From the NCBI GenBank assembly GCA_026397715.1, contig JAPLUN010000025.1, positions 1 through 41,981 of the forward strand: 41,981 nucleotides of DNA, written 5' to 3'. Shown here piece by piece: positions 35,291-41,981 of this stretch (its first letter is position 1; each line of letters begins with the position of its first letter). The stretch comes from Verrucomicrobiota bacterium (GTDB lineage Bacteria > Verrucomicrobiota > Verrucomicrobiia > Verrucomicrobiales > Verrucomicrobiaceae). Under the pieces are notes generated by a model. The model was not told the origin of the DNA, ran no database searches, and saw only the letters and a program-made list of their open reading frames with translations. The position numbers were made by a program, and so were the translations under genes.

Positions 35291-35568
35291 TGACCGCAAA
35301 AAATGTTCTCTATTCAGGCCGCGTCCAGGGCGTGGGCTTTCGCTACAGCACGAAGCGCATCGCCTCGGGCTTTGACGTGACCGGCTGGGTCAAAAATCTG
35401 CCCGACGGCCGCGTGGAGCTCCAGGCGCAGGCGTTGGAAGCCGACGAGCTGGACGCCTTCCTCGAAGACATCCAGCAGAGCAGCCTGGGCTCGCACATCA
35501 AGCAGCGTGAGGTCAAAGCCATTGCCGCAGAGCCAAACTTGCGTGGATTCAGCATTCTGCGTGATTAA
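35290..35568 (+). CDS. acyP: Acylphosphatase
   Basis: A 92-residue cytoplasmic enzyme that hydrolyses the carboxyl-phosphate bond of acyl phosphates. The family motif [12 protein letters not shown] carries the phosphate-binding Arg18, and WVKNLPDG carries the catalytic Asn36. The length is typical. The ATG at 35290 shares one base with the preceding TGA (TGATG), consistent with translational coupling; a GTG three bases upstream is possible but less likely. 15 nt separate it from the ABC ATPase gene. Confidence 0.95.
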   Translation: MTAKNVLYSGRVQGVGFRYSTKRIASGFDVTGWVKNLPDGRVELQAQALEADELDAFLEDIQQSSLGSHIKQREVKAIAAEPNLRGFSILRD

Positions 35569-35583
35569 CCTTTCCCTACCCGT

Positions 35584-36393
35584 ATGAGCGCCACGCCCGC
35601 CGTTTCCGTCAACCATCTGACCAAGGTCTTCAAAGGCCACCTTGGAAAAGGTGCCTTTCGCGCCGTGCATGATGTGTCATTCACGGTGGAGGCAGGTGAA
35701 GTCTACGGCCTCATCGGGCCGAATGGATCCGGCAAATCCACCACGATGAAGGCCATCCTTGGCCTGCTCAATGCGACGGAAGGCGACACCAGCATCTTCG
35801 GCATCCCGAGCACGGAAGTGGCCAGCCGCCGCAGCGTGGGCTTCCTGCCGGAGAATCCGTATTTCTACAAGCACCTGACCGGACGCGAGACCCTGCACTT
35901 CTATGGCAAACTCTGCGGCATGAGCGGGGATCAATTGAAATCACGTGCGGAAGAAATGCTGGCGCTGACCGGGCGCCTCGGCCTGGCGCAGGCACTGATC
36001 CATGAGCCGCAGCTCCTCGTGCTGGACGAACCCACCGCCGGTGTGGACCCCTCCGGCTCGCGCATTATCCGGGATCTGATCATCGAATTTCGCACGCGAG
36101 GCATTACTGTGCTGGTCACTTCACACCTGCTGGAGCAGATGCAGGAGGTGTGCGACCGCGTGGGCATCATGGCGCACGGACGCATGGTGCGCGAGGGACG
36201 GCTGGACGAGCTGATCGCCGTGGAAAATCAAACCGAGCTGGTTCTTGAAAATGCCTCCCCTGACCTGCTGGCGAAGATTGATGCGCTGGTGAAGGCCGAA
36301 GGCGGTGGCACGCGCCTGCTGCGCAGCGGCCACCCGCGCACGACGCTGGAGCGCCTGTTCATCGAAGCAACCACCGAACCGAAAAAACCATGA
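35584..36393 (+). CDS. ABC-2 type transporter ATP-binding protein lacking the signature motif
   Basis: A 269-residue ATPase subunit, partner of the permease encoded next. Seen: Walker A GPNGSGKST (45-53), the substituted Q-loop region GFLPENPYFY, Walker B LLVLDEPTAG with catalytic Glu149, and the switch His181 in TSHLLEQ. Between Gly130 (LALTG) and Arg131 (RLGLAQALIHEP) the roughly 20 residues that normally hold the end of the helical domain and the signature (SKGM/LSGGQ-type) are missing. Without the signature, ATP hydrolysis in the dimer should fail, so this copy is either broken or an assembly or sequencing error. The reading frame is kept. The stop overlaps the permease start as ATGA. Confidence 0.9.
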   Translation: MSATPAVSVNHLTKVFKGHLGKGAFRAVHDVSFTVEAGEVYGLIGPNGSGKSTTMKAILGLLNATEGDTSIFGIPSTEVASRRSVGFLPENPYFYKHLTGRETLHFYGKLCGMSGDQLKSRAEEMLALTGRLGLAQALIHEPQLLVLDEPTAGVDPSGSRIIRDLIIEFRTRGITVLVTSHLLEQMQEVCDRVGIMAHGRMVREGRLDELIAVENQTELVLENASPDLLAKIDALVKAEGGGTRLLRSGHPRTTLERLFIEATTEPKKP

Positions 36394-37313
36394 GCCAAGC
36401 CTCCCCAAGTTCTGCCGCCGCCTCCGTGGCTCCGGTGCGCTTCTCCCCCCGGCGAGTGTGGACGCTGGCCTATGCGACGATGACGCAGCTGATGCGGATG
36501 AAGATCCTGCCCTTCCTGCTGCTGTTTTGCGCGCTGGTGGCGGCAATGGGCTTCGGATTTTCCACCATCAATCCCGAGCAGCAGCTCAGCCAGTTCAAGA
36601 CCATGTCGCTGGGCGTGCTGCAGGTGTTTAGCATCGTCTTCGGCATTGTCGCCACTGCCCTGCTGCTGCCGAAAGACCTGGAGGACCGCACCCTCTACAC
36701 CAGCCTGTCAAAGCCAGTGCCGCGCTTTGACTACCTGCTCGGCAAGCTGCTCGGAGTGCTGATGCTCATCGCATCAGGCCTCGTCATCATTGATGCCGTG
36801 CTGAGCCTGATCTTGTGGTTGCAGCAGTCCATGCTGTTCGCCTCCGCCGTGTCCCAGCTGCATTCGGAAAACCAGGATTCACCCGAGGCGGTGGCGCAGA
36901 TCCACGAAATCGTGGCCAGACAGGGGCTCACCTGGAACCTGCACTGGGCGGTGTGGGCCATCTTCCTGAAGGCCGCCGTGGTGACCACCGTGGCCCTGCT
37001 GCTTTCCTGCATCGCTAGTTCAACGCTCTTCACCATCGTCATCACCTTTTGCATCACCATCATCGGCCATGGTCATGCGATGATCCGCGAGTTCATCTTG
37101 CAGCCCAATCTCGGCAGCACCGCCACGCGCATCGCCACCTTTCTGTTGGCCACGATCTGCCCCGACCTGGCGCAGTTCGATGTCGTGGACAGCGTGGCGA
37201 ATGGCGAGATCGTGCCTTGGGCAGCGGTCTATGAAATGACCGGCATCGCGGCGCTCTACATGACGGTTTACCTCTTCGTCACTCACCTGGTCTTTGTGGA
37301 GAAGGAACTATGA
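36390..37313 (+). CDS. ABC-2 type transporter permease
   Basis: A 307-residue inner-membrane protein with about six hydrophobic segments: near 47-68 (ILPFLLLFCALVAAMGFGF), 80-100 (VFSIVFGIVATALLL), 125-145 (LGVLMLIASGLVIIDAVLSLIL), 190-215 (WAVWAIFLKAAVVTTVALLLSCI), 215-232 and 285-305 (AALYMTVYLFVTHLVFV). The conserved KDLEDRTLYTSLSKPV after the second span is the usual cytoplasmic coupling segment of ABC-2 and gliding-type permeases. It is translated from an ATGA overlap with the ATPase gene and overlaps the TPR gene the same way. The substrate is not predictable. Confidence 0.88.
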   Translation: MSQASPSSAAASVAPVRFSPRRVWTLAYATMTQLMRMKILPFLLLFCALVAAMGFGFSTINPEQQLSQFKTMSLGVLQVFSIVFGIVATALLLPKDLEDRTLYTSLSKPVPRFDYLLGKLLGVLMLIASGLVIIDAVLSLILWLQQSMLFASAVSQLHSENQDSPEAVAQIHEIVARQGLTWNLHWAVWAIFLKAAVVTTVALLLSCIASSTLFTIVITFCITIIGHGHAMIREFILQPNLGSTATRIATFLLATICPDLAQFDVVDSVANGEIVPWAAVYEMTGIAALYMTVYLFVTHLVFVEKEL

Positions 37314-38104
37314 AACGAAAACTCCAGGCTGCCGCCGTGCTGCTGATTTTTGGTGTGCTGAAACTGCCGCTGGAGCAGCGGGTGACGCATGACCTGCGCA
37401 CGATGCATCTGGTGGATGAACCGCTGCATCTGGGTGTGAAGGGCAACATGGGCCAGATGGGCCTTGCTGCAGCGTTCGGCGGTTTGCGCGGGCTCATTGC
37501 CACTGTTTTCCAGCTGCGCGCCCACGTGGAGTTCACGCGGGTGAACTGGGCGCAGGTGGACAAATACTATGGGTTTGTGACGCAGCTCCAGCCGCGCAAT
37601 GCGCGCTACTGGGAGGAGGCCTCATGGCACATGGCTTACAATGCGGCCTCGTATTACCTCTACAACAAGGAGCTAAAGTCAGGCCTGCGTGGCACCTTGT
37701 TCCATGACTATGTGAAGCGTGGCCTCGACATTCTGGAGGAAGGTTTGAAGCTCATGCCGGACAATCCTCGGCTGTGGCAAAAGCTGGGAGACCTGCACTG
37801 GAACCGCAGCAAGGACTTCAAAGCCTCTGGCGACGCCTACCTGAGCTCCTTCCAGCACGGTGGACTTAATTTCACCGAGCGCTTCGCTGGCTTTGCTTAT
37901 GCGCAGGCAAACGATCCCGACTCATGGGCCAAGGGTTACGCCATTTTGAAAAAGCTCTACGATGAGAAAAAGGCCACTCCCGGGCTGATCGAATTCCTGA
38001 AAATGCTGGAACAAAATCTCCACATCCCTGCGGCTCAGCGCATTCCTGATGCAGGTCCGGTAAGAACGATCCCAAAACCTCAGTCCGGCCCCCTACGGCC
38101 ATAG
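37310..38104 (+). CDS. Exported or membrane-anchored TPR protein
   Basis: A 264-residue protein with a hydrophobic N-terminus (about 5-20, LQAAAVLLIFGVLKLP) and TPR-like helices from about 70 to 230 (YGFVTQLQPRNARYWEEASWHMAYNAA, LEEGLKLMPDNPRLWQKLGDLHW). It ends in a proline-rich tail. The ATG overlaps the permease stop as ATGA. Position and topology suggest an accessory subunit of the neighbouring transporter, but no family name can be given. Confidence 0.82.
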   Translation: MKRKLQAAAVLLIFGVLKLPLEQRVTHDLRTMHLVDEPLHLGVKGNMGQMGLAAAFGGLRGLIATVFQLRAHVEFTRVNWAQVDKYYGFVTQLQPRNARYWEEASWHMAYNAASYYLYNKELKSGLRGTLFHDYVKRGLDILEEGLKLMPDNPRLWQKLGDLHWNRSKDFKASGDAYLSSFQHGGLNFTERFAGFAYAQANDPDSWAKGYAILKKLYDEKKATPGLIEFLKMLEQNLHIPAAQRIPDAGPVRTIPKPQSGPLRP

Positions 38105-38122
38105 GCTGGCAACCTAGCCCGG

Positions 38123-38151
38123 TTGACATCCGATACTTTCGGGTGAATTTT
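38123..38151 (+). promoter_or_regulatory. Putative promoter of rex
   Basis: A perfect -35 hexamer TTGACA (38123-38128) is followed after 17 bp by a poor -10, AATTTT (38146-38151). The palindrome at 38143-38154 covers the -10. Confidence 0.35.
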
Positions 38152-38154
38152 CAC
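38143..38154. promoter_or_regulatory. Rex-operator-like palindrome
   Basis: GTGAA-TT-TTCAC, a perfect inverted repeat ending 13 bp before the rex ATG. Known Rex operators have the same GTGAA/TTCAC half-sites but with a 4-bp centre; here the centre is 2 bp. Autoregulation is inferred. Confidence 0.45.
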
Positions 38155-38167
38155 ATTGTTCCAACCA

Positions 38168-38785
38168 ATGCCTGCCAAAATAGACATTCCCCGCAAGTCG
38201 ATCTACCGCCTGTCGATCTACCAGCGCTGCCTGCAGCGTCTGCGTGAGAACCAGGTGGACACCGTGTCGTCTGCCGCATTGGCAAAAGCGGCCGGGGTGA
38301 AGTCCACGCAGTTGCGCAAAGACCTGGCGTATTTCGGCCAGCTCGGCACCCGGGGTCTGGGCTACAATGTGGACGCCCTCAGCGGCACAATCGGGGAGGT
38401 GCTGGGTCAGAACAAACTGCAGCCCGTCATCTTGGTTGGCGTCGGCAATCTCGGCTCTGCGCTGCTGCGCTACGGCGGCTTCCGCAAGGAGGGCTTTGAA
38501 GTCGCGGCTGCGTTTGATCTCGCACCCCGCAAACAGCCGCAGGTCACTGTGCCCGTGCTGCCGATGACTGACATGGCCGAATTCATCCGCCGCCAGAATG
38601 TGAAAATGGCCATCCTCACGGTGCCCGCCAGCAATGCCCAGTCCGTGGTCAATGATCTGGTGCAGCACGGCATCCAGGCCATCTTGAATTTCTCGCCCAC
38701 CGTGCTCGATGTCCCGGAGAACGTCGTGGTGAACAGCGTGGATCTGGCCGTGGAACTGGAGAATCTGAGCTACTTCATCCGCTGA
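38168..38785 (+). CDS. rex: Redox-sensing transcriptional repressor Rex
   Basis: A 205-residue DNA-binding repressor that senses the NADH/NAD+ ratio and controls fermentation and respiratory genes. The N-terminal winged helix covers about 10-75 (SIYRLSIYQRCLQRL, SAALAKAAGVKSTQLRKDLAYFG, GTRGLGYNV). The Rossmann domain starts at VILVGVGNLGSALL (88-100), with AILTVPA and the closing VDLAVELENLSYF. I chose the ATG at 38168; an in-frame TTG at 38156 is less likely. It follows the TPR gene by 63 nt and has its own candidate promoter and operator-like site. Confidence 0.95.
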   Translation: MPAKIDIPRKSIYRLSIYQRCLQRLRENQVDTVSSAALAKAAGVKSTQLRKDLAYFGQLGTRGLGYNVDALSGTIGEVLGQNKLQPVILVGVGNLGSALLRYGGFRKEGFEVAAAFDLAPRKQPQVTVPVLPMTDMAEFIRRQNVKMAILTVPASNAQSVVNDLVQHGIQAILNFSPTVLDVPENVVVNSVDLAVELENLSYFIR

Positions 38786-38871
38786 TTCTTTGGCGTGCTG
38801 GCGCTGAGAATGAGTTGAAGCAAAGGCACTGCATCATGCGTTGATGTCGGACTCACCATCCGTCCACCATC

Positions 38872-39759
38872 ATGCTCCGACTCCTCGCCGCCCTCTTCAT
38901 CCTCGTCTCCACTGCCGCTGCAGCACATCCATTTCTCTGCTGCGACTACGGCGGCGGCAAGGTCTGCGTGGTTTCCGCCGAGGGGAAAATCGAATGGCAG
39001 TGGGACTGCAAAAGCCCGCAGGACTGCTGGAAGCTGCCGAATGGAAACTACCTCTTCTGCTTTGTCAGCGGTGCCCTGGAGGTGACTCCTGACAAGAAAA
39101 TCGTGTGGGAGTACAAGGCGCCGACGGATGTGAAAGTCGAAGTCCATTCCTGCCAGCCGCTGCCGGATGGGAATGTGATGATCGTGGAATGTGGCACCAG
39201 CCGCATCATTGAGGTGGATCGCGCTGGCAAGATCGCCAAGGAGATCAAGCTCACCGCGGCTCCTGAGATCAAGCTGCACAACCAGTTTCGCGGCACGCGC
39301 AAACTCGCCAACGGCCACTACCTCGTCTGCTTCAAAGGCGAAGGCAAAATCGTCGAACTCGATGCCGACGGCAAAGTGCTGCGCCAGATCAAAGTTCCTG
39401 GAGATCCCCATGAAGTCGTGCCGCTGCCTGAAGGCCACCTGCTCATTACCTGCGGCGACGGCCATCAGGTGCGCGAACTCGACGCCAAAGAAAACATCGT
39501 CTGGGAACTCGCTGAAAACGACATCCCCGGCTACACCTTGCGCCTCATGGCCGGCTGCCAGCGCCTGCCGAACGGGAACACCGTCTTCTGCGTCTATCTC
39601 GGCCACGGCCACATCGGCGAGCAGGCCCAGGTCATCGAAGTCACCCGTGACAAGAAGATCGTCTGGAACGTGGCCGACCACGCCCAGTTCAAGACGATCA
39701 ATCAGATCATGCTGCTGGACGTGCCCGGAGACGTGACGAAGGGCGAGGTGCTGCGTTAA
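38872..39759 (+). CDS. Exported beta-propeller repeat protein
   Basis: A 295-residue protein with a signal peptide (residues 1-18, ending TAAAAHP) and a beta-propeller of repeated blades: GGGKVCVVSAEGKIEWQWDC, LEVTPDKKIVWEYKA, RIIEVDRAGKIAKEIKL, KIVELDADGKVLRQIKV, RELDAKENIVWEL and QVIEVTRDKKIVWNV. The alternation of a LPNGN/LPDGN turn and a KIVWE strand is typical of PQQ-like or arylsulfotransferase-type propellers. It is secreted or periplasmic; no catalytic residues can be assigned. It may be monocistronic, 86 nt after rex. Confidence 0.82.
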   Translation: MLRLLAALFILVSTAAAAHPFLCCDYGGGKVCVVSAEGKIEWQWDCKSPQDCWKLPNGNYLFCFVSGALEVTPDKKIVWEYKAPTDVKVEVHSCQPLPDGNVMIVECGTSRIIEVDRAGKIAKEIKLTAAPEIKLHNQFRGTRKLANGHYLVCFKGEGKIVELDADGKVLRQIKVPGDPHEVVPLPEGHLLITCGDGHQVRELDAKENIVWELAENDIPGYTLRLMAGCQRLPNGNTVFCVYLGHGHIGEQAQVIEVTRDKKIVWNVADHAQFKTINQIMLLDVPGDVTKGEVLR

Positions 39760-39760
39760 A

Positions 39761-39802
39761 GCATGGGCTGTTGCAGCGACTCAGGAAACTTGAGTGCATG
39801 CC
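39761..39802. terminator. Possible bidirectional terminator
   Basis: A nested hairpin between convergent genes: outer GCATG/CATGC arms and an inner stem at 39779-39795 (ACTCAGG with CTTGAGT around an AAA loop, one G-T pair). A short T run follows at 39804-39808, offset from the stem, so the call is tentative. Confidence 0.4.
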
Positions 39803-39812
39803 ATTTTTCCAA

Positions 39813-40811
39813 TCACCACCACCATTCGGCATCGATACCAAGTTTTTTGAGAATGCTTTCCGCGAGGTTTTCGAAATCCTTATGCGCCCCCTGCACTGCA
39901 TATGTATGTGCTCCAATGGCTCCATCCGCTGCTTTAAGATCAAAAATCGGCTTGTGAGCCTCCATCGCCATCGGCACCAAGGAGCGATAATTTTTCAGCA
40001 TGGCAAGTCGGTGATCATCCACTTCATCCCAGACTTGCTGCAAACCTTTCTGCCCCAAAATGAAGTCAGCATATACCGCAGGTATTTTCTTCGCCCATCG
40101 GTCATAGGCTTTCACCAAACCTGAATCCCGTTGTCCAAACTGCATAACCACGTAACCCAGTGCGGCTAGGTCACCTGAGGGAAGATTGAGTTCAGCGGCG
40201 GGGTTGTGCTGCAACCTTGTCTTCCATTCACCCCTCCAACGCTTGAGCGTCGGACCAAGATTGCGCAAGCCTTGGATAGAGAAAAGATCCGGAGCCAGCG
40301 GAAGCACAATAGCATCAGCGCAGATCAGGGCCGCACGATTGATCGCGCCGAGATTCGGCCCAACATCGATCAAGATGATGTCCGCTTTGGCATCCATACC
40401 CGCAGCCTGAACAATGCGATAAAACGAACTAGTGGTTCGAAACGCAGGCTCCTTTCCATCAAGGCACTTGCCCCATGCTTCGGACAGTTCACCCTCAAAC
40501 TGCGCCAGACCAAGATCACCCGGGACCAGCCACAAGTTGTGGCTTAGATGTTGCACCGGCGCGGTATCGATATCACCCGTCCCTTTGATTATTGGCTGCA
40601 GAGCTCTCATAATACTAAGGCTCGGGCCCGTTTCGCTCCAGATCTCCTCCAGCTTTGCCTCAGGCAGAAACATGGAGGTTAGATTTGCCTGCGGATCAAG
40701 ATCCGCCACCACCACACGCCTTCCCATCTTCGAAAACATCCAAGCAAGGTGATAAACGAGGGTTGTCTTGCCCACGCCACCTTTGTTATTGAAGAATGCC
40801 AGTGTTCTCAT
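39813..40811 (-). CDS. ParA/Soj-family ATPase
   Basis: A 332-residue cytoplasmic ATPase of the ParA/MinD class. The deviant Walker A NNKGGVGKTTL has the signature Lys10 and Lys15; the Walker A' region is VADLDPQANLTSMF (35-48); Walker B is ADIILIDVGPNLG. The protein ends with three tryptophans. ParA proteins position DNA or complexes by ATP-driven patterning, normally with ParB; no parB lies within this window. The ATG at 40811 overlaps the stop of the upstream AlbA_2 gene (ATGA), so the two are coupled. A chromosomal segregation role is less likely than a role with its partner (inference). Confidence 0.87.
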   Translation of the reverse strand: MRTLAFFNNKGGVGKTTLVYHLAWMFSKMGRRVVVADLDPQANLTSMFLPEAKLEEIWSETGPSLSIMRALQPIIKGTGDIDTAPVQHLSHNLWLVPGDLGLAQFEGELSEAWGKCLDGKEPAFRTTSSFYRIVQAAGMDAKADIILIDVGPNLGAINRAALICADAIVLPLAPDLFSIQGLRNLGPTLKRWRGEWKTRLQHNPAAELNLPSGDLAALGYVVMQFGQRDSGLVKAYDRWAKKIPAVYADFILGQKGLQQVWDEVDDHRLAMLKNYRSLVPMAMEAHKPIFDLKAADGAIGAHTYAVQGAHKDFENLAESILKKLGIDAEWWW

Positions 40812-41981
40812 CGAAGCGGGTGCTTGGACACTATCGCGAGGAAATGGGTGGTTTCCCACAAAAACTGCACCGGAGGACTGCCATTCTCCGCGAGCAAAGC
40901 CTGTGCCCGGGCAACTCCTCTACCGAAACGGTTGGCGTAGCCCAATGAGACCAACGCCTCAGCCAGAATCGGATTACGATAGTCATTTACTGCAGGGAAG
41001 TTCTGCGCATTCGCCTCGCCATAGAGCCCGCCTGCGTTTTGTATTTCGATGCGGTTTGAAAAGAAATAAAGCCGGGTCGGATGATTCGACTGATAATCGC
41101 GATGCAGGATCGCATTCATCAGCAGCTCACGAACCGCCTTTTCGGGATAATCCCATACTAGGCGCTCGCGCAGAGCCGACTCCGCAACAGGTTTTTGGGT
41201 AAACCTAGCGTTCACAAAGAAATCAATCTCTCGCAACACTGCCATCAAGCTTCCTGAGAATTGCTTCTGCTCAACAGGCTCATCAGCAAGAGTTTCTCCG
41301 TCATAGCGCACAAACTGCACGTAGGCTCCGGGAAAAAAGTTCAGCGGATCTTTGCCAAACATAATCACCCCTGCGTTCGTTGGGCACCTTTTACCCAAGT
41401 TGTAAAAACGCAAAGCTGCCAGTTGGGCTTCAATTTCGCGGCCATTTTCGCGAATCACCTCAGGATCCACAGCCTGACGCCTGTATGTGTTTTGAAAAGC
41501 GTCCAAATCCAGATCTTCAAGCGTGGCTCCAAGACAAGGCCCAGCATCAAAAGTGCGGAAATGTACACTCCGCCGCTCGCTAAGCCGTCGCTCCTCTGAT
41601 TCACTGGCAATCGCTTTGCGAGGACCGACACGGATATGGATGCGCCCACGATAACGCACAGGCGTCAGATCACTGGGATGCACTTCTACCACCAGGAATT
41701 CTCCACCCGCCGGATGCACCTGCCTGAACACAGACATTACTGGCTGTGGCAATATTTGGCCATCATCACGATATGAGGCGAATTGTTTTTGCAGTTCATC
41801 CGTGATGCTCATGCCTGGAGAAAGGGATCCGTCGTCCTCCACTCCAATCAGTAGATAGCCGGGCTTTCCATGCCCAGGCATGTCATTGGAAAAAGCGCAA
41901 ATAGCCTCCCTGAACTTATCCGTGTTTGTAATCGAACGAGTACGCTCGATCCGATCAGCCTCAGTTGAGGTGATCAGCTCT
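40808..41981 (-). CDS. AlbA_2/Schlafen-type ATP-binding protein (N-terminus beyond window edge)
   Basis: At least 391 residues, open through the right edge. The N-terminal AlbA_2 (Schlafen-like) domain is visible as DKFREAICAFSNDM and GYLLIGVEDDGSLSPG, followed by RYRGRIHIRVGPRKAIAS. The C-terminal GHKL/HATPase_c_4 domain has VRELLMNAILHRDYQ (Asn and the HRDY element) and FFSNRIEIQNAGGLYG, then NRFGRGVARAQ. Such proteins are annotated as transcriptional regulators or RecG-like ATP-binding proteins, and relatives occur in defence loci. The coding frame continues upstream of the ATG at 41881 with conserved AlbA_2 sequence, so the true start lies outside. It is followed by parA through an ATGA overlap. 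Confidence 0.88.
   Translation of the reverse strand, partial: ELITSTEADRIERTRSITNTDKFREAICAFSNDMPGHGKPGYLLIGVEDDGSLSPGMSITDELQKQFASYRDDGQILPQPVMSVFRQVHPAGGEFLVVEVHPSDLTPVRYRGRIHIRVGPRKAIASESEERRLSERRSVHFRTFDAGPCLGATLEDLDLDAFQNTYRRQAVDPEVIRENGREIEAQLAALRFYNLGKRCPTNAGVIMFGKDPLNFFPGAYVQFVRYDGETLADEPVEQKQFSGSLMAVLREIDFFVNARFTQKPVAESALRERLVWDYPEKAVRELLMNAILHRDYQSNHPTRLYFFSNRIEIQNAGGLYGEANAQNFPAVNDYRNPILAEALVSLGYANRFGRGVARAQALLAENGSPPVQFLWETTHFLAIVSKHPLR

Noticed and set aside
1..41981. tRNA, rRNA, CRISPR array or insertion sequence
   Set aside because: I found no cloverleaf, ribosomal RNA segment, regularly spaced repeats or transposase motifs by eye; a covariance-model scan would be needed to exclude small RNAs.

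Overview
The window looks like chromosomal DNA from a Verrucomicrobia-type bacterium (Verrucomicrobiaceae/Prosthecobacter-like; inferred from gene content, not from a database search). The evidence is a Planctomycete/Verrucomicrobia-type cytochrome (PSCyt1) fused to DUF1549 and DUF1553, a Tat-exported DUF1501 partner, large secreted repeat proteins, a giant alpha-2-macroglobulin-like protein, weak or absent Shine-Dalgarno sites, and many ATGA stop/start overlaps. I saw no rRNA, tRNA, CRISPR array or insertion sequence. No stretch longer than 300 bases lacks a gene.

Layout. 1-1543 (-): N-terminal two thirds or less of cyanophycin synthetase, cut by the window edge. 1675-3405 (+): a metallo-beta-lactamase-fold hydrolase and a beta-hydroxyacid-dehydrogenase-like protein. 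3437-15114 (-): a compact seven-gene operon read from right to left: ECF sigma factor, single-span putative anti-sigma protein, beta-propeller lipoprotein, PSCyt1/DUF1549/DUF1553 protein, DUF1501 protein, a membrane-anchored proline-rich protein, and a secreted carboxypeptidase-regulatory-repeat/coiled-coil protein. Four of its six junctions are 4-nt ATGA overlaps. 15218-17921 (-): OprB-type porin and an exported polysaccharide pyruvyl transferase family protein. 18045-26626 (+): a 2691-residue alpha-2-macroglobulin-like protein with a degenerate thioester site, overlapped by a small cytochrome c lipoprotein.

26662-30541 (-) is the most unusual part: a three-gene cassette NUDIX hydrolase - unknown protein - TIR-domain protein. 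It lies between the cytochrome lipoprotein gene and a stranded fragment (30654-30725) of a second copy of that gene's 3' end. TIR domains commonly hydrolyse NAD+, and NUDIX enzymes of this subtype act on ADP-ribose-like products, so the cassette is a candidate uncharacterised NAD-linked defence or stress system.

30796-33685: a DapA-superfamily protein (+), two small paralogous membrane proteins (-) and dihydropteroate synthase (-). 33812-38104 (+): an operon of a membrane-anchored coiled-coil protein, acylphosphatase, an ABC ATPase that lacks its signature motif, an ABC-2 permease and a TPR protein. It is followed by the redox repressor Rex (38168-38785) with a Rex-operator-like palindrome just upstream, and an exported beta-propeller protein (38872-39759). 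39813-41981 (-): an AlbA_2/HATPase ATP-binding protein (cut by the edge) coupled to a solitary ParA-type ATPase.
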